NCBI RefSeq assembly: GCF_037325665.1
Contig: NC_090253.1
Location: 40,128,812 to 40,192,811, forward strand
Direction of reading: 5' to 3'
Length of the DNA stretch: 64,000 nucleotides
Source of the DNA: Littorina saxatilis
Lineage: Eukaryota; Mollusca; Gastropoda; Littorinimorpha; Littorinidae
Numbering within the stretch: position 1 is the first letter of the stretch; each line of letters starts with the position of its first letter. Made by a program: the position numbers and the translations under genes. This document shows, in pieces, positions 12,301 through 21,800 of this stretch. The notes under the pieces were generated by a model. That model was given only the letters and a program-made list of their open reading frames with translations, searched no databases and was not told the origin of the DNA.

Positions 12301-15300
12301 CACTCACAAATTTAGAAAGGCTGTAGATTTGTGTATTAGTTTAAGATGAAAGATGCCCATATCCCCTGTAAAAGTCTGGACCAACCCGGTTGCTGACACT
12401 GGAAAAAATGAACTTTTAAACTCTCTTTATCCTTCAGCCTGGCTTTTCTTTGAAAAACAAAGTTCAAACTGTTCATGCCTGGCCGGAGATAGTGGACCTG
12501 AAGGAAAAACTGTGGGGCCCAGAGGCGAACTGCAGACTTCATCACATCAACAACCTTGACAGTCTAGCGCATGGCGACGGGAACGCAGAAGAAGAAAAAG
12601 AAACTGCTCATGAGAAACAAACAACAGCATCCTTACCTTTAGGATTGGTGAGGAAGAGTCTCCATGACAACTGGCGGATGGGTTGCGCCAGAGGCTGGTT
12701 CAGACAAACATGTAGCTTGGACTTCATCTCCGGCCACTTCTTCAGCAGGCTCACCACCTGCCATTGAGTGCGGTCATGTTGATTTCAAAATTATCGGTTG
12801 GATATTAAAGGAGAAGAAACATTTTTGAAAACAAATAAAAGAACACAGAACTAGCAACTTTAACTCTATACCCATCAATTGCTGCCTTCTAAGTTTTTAT
12901 GAATAACAAGAGAATACAGTGGAACCCACCTTTTAAGAACCCCCAATTTAAGACTCCCTCCTATTTAAGACCTTGGGTTTTTTTTTTACTTACTGTTCAT
13001 AACCTCTGTAAAATTACCCCCATCTTAAGACTCCCTCCTTGATTTTCTTAGATTTTTGAAGATCTTAAAAGGGGGTTCCACTGTACAATGTAATATAGAA
13101 ACATCATTTTGTAAGCTTGTGTTCTCAACTTCTGTTCAGAAACAAGTTTTCTTTAAGCTGAAAATAAAACCTTTTTCAAACAAGCTCTGTTTCTACATTC
13201 AACACCCAGACACCACCTACCCCTTCCTCTGCCCCTTCCACCACCAGGTCAGTCTTGGTGTCCAGTGGCGAGTCCTCCATCAGCTGTCTGGCCACGTCCT
13301 CGTTCAGGTGTTGGTCCATCAGCATGGATACCTTGCCGTACATGTTTTGAAATGCCGCACCTGAAGCAAAAGTGGAATCAGTACAGCGTTTATGCATTTA
13401 TGTGTTCCTCTGGGAACTGGGGTGCATGTTCAAAGGAAGTCTGCAGTTTTACTCTGTGGAGGAACATTGCTGCATGCAGCATCAATTTTCTTCCTACAAC
13501 AATAGCAAAGTTTTCTGTGATTTGTAATATGATTTGGCTTTTTCACTGGCCTTGTCGCTGACTGCCAATGGCAATGCCTAAGACTGACCCCTGCTGTCTC
13601 TCAAGACTTGAGTTACACTGGGTATGACCAGTTCGCACGGTATGTTTTATGCTTGCTGATGTCAGAAAATTGTATCGTACTTTCCGGGTTACAAGGCGCT
13701 ACAGCGCATAAGGCGCACCCCCTTCTTTTTAAACAAAATTGTAATCCAGTCACCCATTGGGCGCAGGGGGCCGATAGGGCGCACCAAAATTAAAAAAAGT
13801 ATACCGGTAACAAACGGTCGAAGAATGAAAATAAGCCGCACATCAAAGGAAGAATACAGAGTGGAAATATGTGTGCTCTGTGTGTGCGGCGAGATCAAAG
13901 GCAGGTCCATTGTGATAGCTGGGTTGCCTTGTTTAGACACTGACCTTCTTCCCAGGGGTCAATGACCCATTTTTTGCTATGAGAGGTGGTTCCCCTGTCA
14001 TAGATCTGTGAGAGGAAACACTTCCTGCACCAGGGTCAGTGACCGAGTTTAACCTATGTGGCGGTCTCTTTGATGTCTTGAGAGGAAACTTGGCCAGGGT
14101 AGTACCTAGTAGCTGAAACATGCATTATCACAAGTTGTTCGACTGGTACTCAGGCAGTCTCTTTGATTTTTTTCGTATTTCATACACGGATTAGGCGCTT
14201 CGTTATACAAGACGCAGGGGTCAAACTCGAGGAAAAAAGTCGCGCCTTATGACCCGGAAAGTACGGTACTCAACGCATGATCACCACAGCAAGTATCACT
14301 GCAGCTTTCATTGCAAAAGTAAAAGCAGTCGTATTTATTGTTCAGATAAGGTTACTGGCATCAAAATAATTATCGTTTTTGCAATGATATAAACAGTACC
14401 TCCTTCAATTGCCTTGGTAGCTCGCTGCATGAAGAGTTCCTTCTCAGCATCCGACAGGTCTGTGAAGTACTGCACATGATTCTGTGTCAGCTGCTGCTGA
14501 ATGGCGTCATTCAGCTCCAACAGGAAGGCGTTCCACTCCTAAATGCACGAAGAATGATGTCACTGAAGTTCTGTTTATCTTAGACTTATGTGTTGTTAAA
14601 CCATCATGATGCTGTCTTTAAAGCTTATAATTATATGCCCACAGCATCCTTTCATAAACAACAAATGAGATGTAAAGTTCAAGACCAAGGGACATTCCCT
14701 TTACTTTAATAAAGATGTAAATGCAATAATGAATTTGCAAAATTGTCCATAACTGTGATGATGTTTTTTATATGAATGGTAATAGTTCTACGAGTAGTAG
14801 TCCAATAACACACTTTTCAGCGTTGGACTTTGGATTATTACTCATCATACACTGCCGACGCTGTTATGGATACCAGAACACAGTTTCACTGCTGTCAGAT
14901 GAAAGCAAAATAATAAAGAAAACTATAACTTAGTAGTTCTAAGTAAAGGTGAATGCCTCCACCAAGAAGCACTGAGTGTTTTTCCCACTATCGGACAGCT
15001 GACCAATACTTCAGATAAAAAAAGTATATGCCTCAATGACCGATTGGACCAAGGCCTGAAAACAACACTGAGCACTCAAATGTAGGTTAAGATAAAGTTG
15101 CATTCATAACATAGACTGAACTTTTGAAACATTAATTCTTGAACAGTTACGCTATATTCCGACCTAAACTCTTCAGGCAATCTGAAGTTGTTTTTCGTCT
15201 AGTAATCGTCACTGACCTAATAGATGTTGTGGAACTACTTCTAGGTCAAAACGAGGATAGTAACCGATTTTTCACAATCTTTCGTACAGCTGGTATTGGC

Positions 15301-15738
15301 AATTTCACACACTTTTTTTAAACCATAAAAAACACCAAACGCAATTCTACTACAAGCACTCATGGGTATCCTGTATCGGATTAAACTCCTTCTGCATGAC
15401 AGTTTCATCCAATCTGTAGTCTAAAATTAACGCAGAGTGTACTCTACTATCTAATTCTGAATTGAAATAAGAGGGCGGTATACGTTACAATAAATCTGAA
15501 ACGAACTTTTTCCTCAATTAGCGTTATAGCTATGTCGTGTTAGACACGTCTCACATTCCATGATATGCTATGTCTCTCAAAGTAATAGGTTGAAATCAAA
15601 GCCAAATGCTTATCAATTGGTGTAACGTAAACGATGAGAGATATATTTTGTGAGGAAGGACAGCAGTTATACCTTAGTTTGCGTGATATCTTCTTTACAA
15701 TTCAACAACCACTTCGGAAAATACTTTGGACCCGCCAT
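378..15738 (-). CDS. TBC/Rab-GAP-like protein, 11 exons, complete (414 aa)
   Basis: Coding exons (minus strand, in order): 15738-15673, 14538-14400, 13360-13221, 12757-12637, 11739-11605, 8736-8607, 7934-7835, 6187-6079, 3030-2938, 1191-1046, 443-378. All introns are GT-AG and every junction phase agrees, giving 1245 nt including the stop. The start MAGPKYFPKW lies in a YY1-like AAAATGGCG context. The protein is mostly helical. A segment in exon 4 (RQLSWRLFLTNPK) resembles the opening motif of TBC domains, and exon 10 (ETLLYVWDNYVIG) resembles the late TBC LWD motif. TBC proteins usually activate the GTPase of Rab proteins in membrane trafficking, but I do not see the classical arginine finger (IxxDxxR) or glutamine finger (YxQG), so catalysis is doubtful. 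No signal peptide or membrane segment is seen. The final 21-aa exon is the least certain. The family name is my inference from fold-level motifs; I do not recognise the exact orthologue. Splice structure is well supported. Confidence 0.78.
1221..1316 (+). mobile_element. 5'-truncated GAA-tailed SINE (3' part)
   Basis: This carries the shared 3' block of the window's GAA-tailed SINE family: GGGTAAAAATGGTCATACAC, CACTCGTGCAAAAACATGA, GGGAGTTTCAGCCC, then GAACGAAGAAGAAGAAG. The tRNA-like head is absent. It sits just upstream of exon 10 of the TBC-like gene (minus strand). Confidence 0.65.
2843..2936 (-). mobile_element. Fragment of tRNA-derived SINE (family of 11090-11345)
   Basis: The segment with GCTGGGAAATTGGGGTCACT and TCCCAGTGGAAAGCTAGCAG matches the SINE at 11095-11190 almost base for base, but lacks the tRNA-like head. 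It abuts the splice donor of exon 9 of the TBC-like gene (donor at 2937-2936, minus strand). Confidence 0.6.
3003..3486. repeat. 79/84-bp minisatellite duplicating a splice acceptor
   Basis: Six tandem units, some 79 bp and some 84 bp (a GTGCA insertion), start inside exon 9 of the TBC-like gene and run into the intron upstream of it. On the minus strand each unit contains CGTTGCAG or a close variant, followed by AGAAGATGGTGGCCACAGAG, which is the intron-8 acceptor and the first ~30 bases of exon 9. The repeat therefore arose by tandem duplication of an intron-exon boundary. Long open frames across it on the minus strand are by-products of the repeat. Confidence 0.85.
3489..3813. mobile_element. 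Foldback MITE, long TIRs and 9-bp TSD (MULE-like)
   Basis: The element begins GCTGATGGGGTCTATGTCGA and ends with its reverse complement, with arms of about 75 bp that also hold a GTATACAG palindrome. The 9-bp direct repeat CACAGTGGA flanks it exactly (3480-3488 and 3814-3822). Long TIRs with 9-bp TSDs are typical of Mutator-like elements, with Merlin as an alternative. It is non-coding, 325 bp, inserted at the edge of the minisatellite in intron 8 of the TBC-like gene. Confidence 0.85.
3845..3983 (+). mobile_element. Short GAA-tailed SINE with 11-bp TSD
   Basis: Begins CCCCCGAAATCGGTGTATGC and ends in (GAA)n. The direct repeat AGATGCAAGAC flanks it (3834-3844 and 3984-3994), which shows target-primed insertion. 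It lacks the tRNA-like head present in full copies and starts at the same internal position as the copy at 34117. Confidence 0.8.
4014..6078. other. Intron 8 of the TBC-like gene, remaining sequence
   Basis: No exon is seen. It holds a GC-rich patch (4020-4110), a short block near 4514-4545 (ending AAGAAGGTCAGTGTC) that recurs inverted near 13935, an AT-rich stretch 4800-5460, a GGCCGG-rich patch 5560-5660, and CA-type simple repeats 5840-6000. Confidence 0.5.
6762..7296. mobile_element. CAGTGGAAC-type MITE interrupted by a SINE
   Basis: The left end CAGTGGAACACCCGTTTTAA and the right end GGGAGATTCCACTG (TIR-like) match the intact copy at 12917-13083. The SINE at 6811-7192 is inserted inside, so the MITE is the older insertion. 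Confidence 0.7.
6811..7192 (-). mobile_element. Full-length tRNA-derived SINE, GAA tail
   Basis: On the minus strand it starts with a tRNA-like head containing a Pol III A box (GTAGCTCAGTCGGTAGCGCG) and a B-box-like GAGTTTGTCCC. A central core follows (ATCCTGTAATCCATGTCAGA, CACGAAAATACCCAGCATGC), then the 3' block with GGGAGTTTCAGCCC and a (GAA)n tail. It is not a functional tRNA gene: it continues about 300 bp beyond the head and recurs at 10681-11038. Confidence 0.85.
8006..8216 (-). mobile_element. SINE with AAATAAAGAAAG tail, 8-bp TSD
   Basis: On the minus strand it reads GAAACTTGCATTCTCCCAGT ... GTCGCGATATAACC ... GAAAACGACGT ... AAAGAAAGAAAG, a 3' end I recall as widespread in molluscs. 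The direct repeat GACTTTCT flanks it (7998-8005, 8217-8224). It lies in intron 6 of the TBC-like gene. A related copy ends at 55699 and a 5'-truncated one at 48109. Confidence 0.8.
8757..9600 (-). mobile_element. ~840-bp non-coding DNA element (CGCGTAAGGCGAAA family)
   Basis: One end reads AAGTCGCGTAAGGCGAAA and the other TTTAGTCAAAACTTGACTAA. It contains CATATCTATATGTTTTTGGA, AAGCCGGATATGACGTCATC and a CA repeat. A second copy lies inverted at 33271-34073. It has no ORF. It starts only about 20 bp from the exon-6 acceptor of the TBC-like gene, so it borders that splice site. Confidence 0.8.
10197..10343. mobile_element. 147-bp near-perfect palindromic foldback element
   Basis: Arms of about 65 bp begin TATATGTTAATTGGATCTGT and end with its reverse complement, around a short centre (CTCGCTCTACGGGCTCGTG). 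As RNA it would form one long hairpin. There is no ORF. It is consistent with a small MITE in intron 5 of the TBC-like gene. Confidence 0.8.
10681..11038 (-). mobile_element. tRNA-derived SINE, GAA tail
   Basis: Nearly identical to the copy at 6811-7192 (same A-box head, core and GAA tail), with a small deletion in the 3' block. The flanks share GAGCAAT (10669 region and 11040 region), a likely partial target-site duplication. Confidence 0.82.
11090..11345 (-). mobile_element. tRNA-derived SINE, second family
   Basis: On the minus strand the head contains a canonical B box (GGTTCGAATTC) preceded by ACTGTGATCGAAAGGTCGCA. The body follows (AGACGGAAGCCATGTCCCAC, TTTCCACTGGGAGGAAGCGA) and ends in A-rich sequence. 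A related fragment lies at 2843-2936. It is not a real tRNA gene. Confidence 0.75.
12917..13083. mobile_element. 167-bp TA-flanked MITE (CAGTGGAACCC TIRs)
   Basis: It begins CAGTGGAACCCACCTTTTAA and ends TCTTAAAAGGGGGTTCCACTG, with TA on both sides, which fits a Tc1/mariner-type MITE. Its interior has the CATAACCTCTGTAAAATTAC block found in relatives near 6762-7296 and 16534-22809. Confidence 0.8.
13672..14269. mobile_element. ~600-bp element, TIR GTACTTTCCGGGTYAYAAGGCGC
   Basis: The left end reads CGTACTTTCCGGGTTACAAG and the right end ATGACCCGGAAAGTACGGTAC, inverted. The inside has further GGCGC-rich blocks near both ends and no coherent ORF. It is a non-autonomous DNA transposon of unassigned superfamily in intron 2 of the TBC-like gene. 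Confidence 0.75.
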
Positions 15739-15864
15739 TTTGTCAACAAGTTTCGATGTCAAGCAGATTTTGTAAATGGCAATTTGATTGGCTGTGTCGA
15801 AATACAGGACCAATCATAAGGCCTTTAATAGAAAAAGTGAACGGAAGTCGTGAACCCAGCCACG
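15739..15864. promoter_or_regulatory. Bidirectional promoter between TBC-like gene and B3GLCT
   Basis: Only 126 bases separate the divergent start codons. The interval holds a CCAAT box on the plus strand (GACCAATCATA near 15808), an inverted one (GATTGGCTG near 15787) and an ETS-like CGGAAGT near 15842. The minus-strand ATG sits in an AAAATGGCG (YY1-like) context. No TATA box is obvious. These are typical marks of a housekeeping bidirectional promoter; transcription start sites are inferred, not seen. Confidence 0.65.
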
Positions 15865-18800
15865 ATGGCGTCTGCTTTCGCATTCGACATGAGAACGTTA
15901 CTGTCTGTTGTGTTTTGGTTTTGTAAGATGCATTCCTCTGATATTTTATATTTTAGTAATGCGAACAAGGTTTTAACGCTTCGTTTTATTGCTTGATGAA
16001 GGTACACACGGGTGCCTGGCTTGGGATTTTAATTTAACCTGAAACTTGACACTTTTCAATCATTAGAAATTTCAATTGTTTGTCCTGCAACCATTAATTT
16101 GTGCATACTTTGTTTGCATAGGTTCAAATCTTTGGGCTAATTGAAGAACATGTTAAGGCTATCTTATGTTAAAGCCTTACCGACATTGAAGAGGCTGCTA
16201 TTTTTAAACAAAATGTTTTAACTCATTTGAGTTATACATGTTAATTGTTCCAACTTCCAGGCATTGGGATGCATCAGTGGGAATGGAAGACACATGCACA
16301 GGAATCCACTTTATCAAGTGTAAAAGGTAAAAATATGCATTTCGTATGACTAGTATTACACTGTTCAGTCTTTATTTACCTTTATATGGGAACGCAGAAG
16401 AAGAAGAAGAAGATTTACCTTTATAACACTGTGCAATATTTTGGTCATATTCATCTAGAATGGTCAGAAAAACTGTAAATGTTATTGCATTGTGATGGTT
16501 GTGTAGTTATGACTGATGCAGAATATTTTGGGTACAGTGGAACCCCCCTTTTAAGACCCCTGCATTGGGTCCTACTAAAATGCGAAAAGACGCGAAAAGA
16601 CAGCAAATAGATACGAAAAGACAACAAATAGATACGAAAAGACGCACACAGATCAAGGGCAGACACCGGGGACGTAACAAGTCGTGTTTGACGTCGCTTT
16701 TGATGTCACCCGGATGTCCATTTTAGCTGAGTTAAAAGATCCTGTAATCCATGTCAGGGTGTCGGTGGATTATGGAAACACTGCATAACCAGCACGCACG
16801 GTAAAACTGGGTTTGGCGCTGCTCTTGCGGCGACGTATAGTGATATATTTTCCCCCGAGGGGAAGGACCCAAATTGCCCCCTCGTGGGGGCCTCTGCGTT
16901 TCAATATACAAATGGTCAAGAGTACAACAGAGCGTCGAGTGCCTGTATCACGAGTTGGTCACAAAACTAGCCTTGTAAAGGCAACCATTCTACATGCACC
17001 TCAATCAAACCTGTTCTAATCTGTTCAAAATAAGTTGATTTCAATATGCATGTCTTCTTGTGTTCAAATCTGTGTCTGTTGAGTTATATATCTGTGGATT
17101 AGTTCGAAAAAGTCGGTTGTCGGCGAAACGCGAAACGTGACACAATTCACACACTACACTTTGAAGCTGCATGTTCGCTTTACCAGAGACAATTTGAAAC
17201 TGAATCAATCATATCATGTTATGAAAGACAAAACAGTTCAATGCAGGTTTACTGTCAGGACGAACGAATGACCGGCGATGTGTATAATTGCGTTCAAAGG
17301 ACGGCTGCTTGCGCGTAACCGTCGCGTTAGTTTTTCGTACCGAGTTCGTCTTCATTTTAACAACGAGTTGGAAGTCTCGCGTAGGTGGGAAACAGCATGA
17401 TTTTAAAGCTTCTATTGCTGCCTTCATTTCGGCATAGGACTTTAAGCGGTTTCTTGATTCCACCCTACATAGCAGTCCAAGGGAAAAATAATTGAAAACC
17501 GCGTAAATGTTATGTTACGCGCATGCAACAAAAAACGATCCCTCACTAGGACGTGAACGAGATTTTGCGTAAGCGGCGGCCATTTTGAATATTGTTTACA
17601 AAAGAGCTGGTCACATGCTGTTTTGGTCGAAGCATTGATGGATCATTGTGGCGAAAAAGCATGAGGTAAGTTTTGCTGTTTATGGTTACGTTCATGCAGT
17701 TTTGTCAGTGAAAGACATGAAATGCAAGTAAAGTGACCAAAATACATTATCATTTTTATGAACAACGGCATGAACGTGAAAACAGTGTTAGCAGGGGTTA
17801 TCTTAGTCGCATTTGGAATTGTGGAAAATGTTTGTTGATTTGTTATGAGCACATGTTTGTGAGTGACCATGCTTACTTTTGGTGTTACTGTTTTTAATGT
17901 TACATGCGTGAATATGTTTGCTTTAGGAGAATGATTTTTACATGTTTTTTAGCGAGAAGACCAATTTTGGACGTAGTGTTGTGAGATCTCGAAGGATTAA
18001 AAAAAATTGTTACGACTTACCATTTTTTTACCATCTTGACGCGTGATTGTAACTTAACACGAAAGTACATATCGTTAACATTACGTACAAGCAAGTGCTG
18101 CATTCATTTTAGATCGGGGAAATTTTAAAGAAAAACAAATATGCAATAATCTGAACATTTGCATTCTCGATGAATGTGGATGGCCCTGGTACGATCTTAA
18201 ACCCAAGTTTGAATGTTCTGTTCGTACGTAACCTAACGCAATCACAGTGACAACATGCCCGTGTAAAGTTACATGCTAACTATCACCTTGTTGATGGAAA
18301 CTGAATCTGCAAGTACCTGTCTGATTTTTCAAGATGATGCGTTTTGAATGGCGATCTTTAACTTCAGTTTGTGTTTTCGCCTGCACAAGGGATGTTTTAG
18401 TGATATATATGTGTTTGTGTGTAACTTTACTCCATAAAGAGTGGTGTTGAGTTACACTCATGTATTTTTCATCACACAAGTTTGGTATAGCAAAATCTAT
18501 TGAATAGGAGCTTTTTAATACAAATGAATTGTTTGCTTCATGGTAACATTTGAATTATAATTGTGCATTATGTTACATGCAGTAAAAACGTGCATGCAAG
18601 TAACTTAACACGACAAATGCATGTTATGTACCTGCAGTCATACTGACATTTTCAAATGGCATTGCTAAGATGAACTCAGGATTTCATTGACTGGTTCAAT
18701 CCCACTTTGAAAGGTGACTGGATGGAAACAGTCAACAATTTTGCTTTTCAAACTGTTTAATGCTTCAAAATAGATTAAAGGTGTTTGCATGTAACATGAC

Positions 18801-21800
18801 ACCATAGGTTTTGTGTAAAGTTACTTTCAAACGTATCTTGAAGAATTTCACATTTTTGTGCACACTAATTGCACACTATAATGTTCAAAGAGTGGATCAT
18901 TTAGTACAAGCATTTTTTTGAGTCACTTGAGAAAAAGTGACTCTATGTAATCGGTCAGTGTTAGTCTGTCCGGCCGGCCGTCCGGCCGGCCGGCCGGCCG
19001 TAGACACCACCTTAACGTTGGACTTTTCTCGGAAACTATCAAAGCGATCCGGCTCATATTTTGTTTAGTCGTGACCTCCAATGACCTCTACACTTTAACG
19101 ATGGTTTCGTTGACCTTTGACCTTTTTCAAGGTCACAGGTCAGCGTCAAAGGAAAAATTAGACATTTTATATCTTTGACAAAGTTCATCGGATGTGATTG
19201 AAACTTTGTAGGATTATTCTTTACATCAAAGTATTTACATCTGTAGCCTTTTACGAACGTTATCAGAAAAACAAGGGAGATAACTAGCCTTTTCTGTTCG
19301 GCAACACACAACTTAACGTTGGGCTTTTCTCGGAAACTATAAAAGTGACCGGGCTCAAATTTTATGTGAACGTGACTCCCAGTGACCTCTACACTTTGAC
19401 GTCTGCTTTGGTGACCTTTGACCTTTTTCAAGGTCACAGGTATGTCTTGAAGGAAAAAAATTGAAATATCATATCTCTGAAACTATTCATCGGATTTGAT
19501 TCAAACTTTATAGGATTATTCTTTACATCAAATTATTTACATCTGTATTGTGTTGTGAATAGCAATTTCTTCCTGTCCATCTGATGCCTCATATAATATT
19601 CAGAACTGCGAAAGTGACTCGATCGAGCGTTTGCTCTTCTTGTTTAAACATGTGTTTGAATGTCACATAACACAAACATAATCATAGACTAAGGGATTAT
19701 TCGGTGTTAAGTTACATGTATGAGTAAAAATTGCCGTCAACATAGTTTATTATCTTTTCTTTCTTTTCTGTGGATGCTTTTTTTTTAAGGCTGCTTAACA
19801 ACCAAGATATGGTTTAATGCAGGTCAACAAACAAACAAAACCCCACTTAATCTATTGCTTGAATGTAACTTTACTCGGTAAAAACAAAAATTCACAAAGA
19901 AGGTGAGTGTTTTCAGACTAAGAGTGAATAATTATGTATTAGGATGAGTTTTAACAGTATGTGTTTGAATCACAATGTAACATAACACACACATGATCAA
20001 CAGCATTAGGAATGCTATTTCAGGACACAAAAAAGTTTGTTTCATCGGTCCAGCATTTAATTTTTTTTAAATTTTCTTCCTTCCCTGGACACTATCAACT
20101 GAGACAACATCCAGTGAAGTTTGCAGAACAGAGTGGTGTGGACTCAGCTGACAATACTGTGACCTGCATTTCCAGGGGTAAGAGTACAAGGACTTCAATA
20201 CATTCAGGAAGAAATTGTGAGAATTGAGGCACTGGGGATTTATTTTTTTTGTTTGTTTCAGTACCGATGATACTAGTTTTTGTTTAAATGTACACGAATA
20301 TATTAACATGCATGGTAATTTATGTTTAATTCAATCAAATTGATGATTTTCATGAGATTAGTTATGTGGAACTGGTACGCTTTGAATATCACCTCGGAAT
20401 TTCTTGTTATTTTGTGTTGCAGATTCAAGCCCTCATTGGTGATGGTGCAGAAGTACATTTCCTGAAGAAACAGCGTGAAAGCAAACAGACTTCTATGTGT
20501 GGCCCTTTGTTCCCATGCACTAAGATTTCTGAAGCTGTACTGTTGTCATGTATTTGTTTAGCATGAGGTCAACCAGCCTAGATGCATTCCCTCCATAATA
20601 AAAAAACAAAACAATAAAAAATAATACGAGTGGGTGGAACGCTGTTTTGTTAATATTTCAAAACTGTCATTGATTTTCATGTATGCAGAGGCTCTTCTAT
20701 TCCATCTGTCAGTGCCACATCTGTGGTTAGCAGCTTCATGTTTGTTTTTGAGTTCATGTTGTGCTGTTGTCTAGTTACAATCTGAAAGATAGGAAAGGCT
20801 GGTTGGTAGCAAAGTTTGGTTGGTAGGACATTTTTGGTTGTTGCCCAATGTTTTGTCTAACATTTGCTGTTTTGTTTGAGTATTTCTCTTTTGATTACTA
20901 AGGTGTAGCTGAAGTAATAACAAAAGTTGAATGGATATGTTTGCCTTTCCCTTATTCGGGATATTTTGTTTGTTGCCTAAAACTGGCTCTGAATCCACTT
21001 AAATTCAATTATTTCACTGTCTTAAGCACTCAATAGGTCATTCAATATTAAGAGAATGTTTTCTTCAATTACTAGTACGATTTAAGTGATTAAGAGGCTG
21101 TATAACAATTATTTCACCTTCAAATAGCACTAGTTGGTGTAAAGTTACTTGCATACGTCTTTTCTTGTTATTTATTCTTTCCCTTTATCACTTGGACTCA
21201 CATTTTTGGATGTGAAATATGTTTATATCTATGTATTTACTTGCAGAACATTTAATTCTGGATGGATTTCTTTTTCTGGTGAAAAATGGGTAAGAAAAAG
21301 GATAGGTCACAGTGTTATGTTACATGCATGTATTGCTAGGTTTTCTATTTCATACATTAAAACGAGTAAAACAATTGTTGGGATACTTTAACCTTAATTA
21401 ATACTTTAACTGAAGTATTTCATACCTTGACAATGTAGGAGCCTTTAATACAGTACATTTACTTAGTCATTTTACCTTGAAATTAGGAACGCCTGATGTT
21501 GTAAATGCATGGTGCATTATAACATAATTCAGAAATTGGAAAAATGAACTTTTTCTTCTTACAATTAAATATAAAGATAAGGCTTAACATATTTGAAGAC
21601 TTTTTGTTTGTTTATTTTACTTAAATATGTTACTTTTTTAACATTGTGAGTCAAATGTTCTGCTTTGTGTAAAGTTACGTACATGCAAAAGTTACATGCA
21701 GTTTTCAATACTGTATCAGACTAGAACACTGTTGTTATGATTTAATCATTGAAAGTACACTTGTAGCAGGCTGTTAAAGTTAAATAAAGACCTGGAATTA

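Noticed and set aside
17209-17463. 84-codon minus-strand frame inside the CACTA-like element
   Set aside because: Basic composition but no recognisable domain or splice partner; kept only as part of the element.
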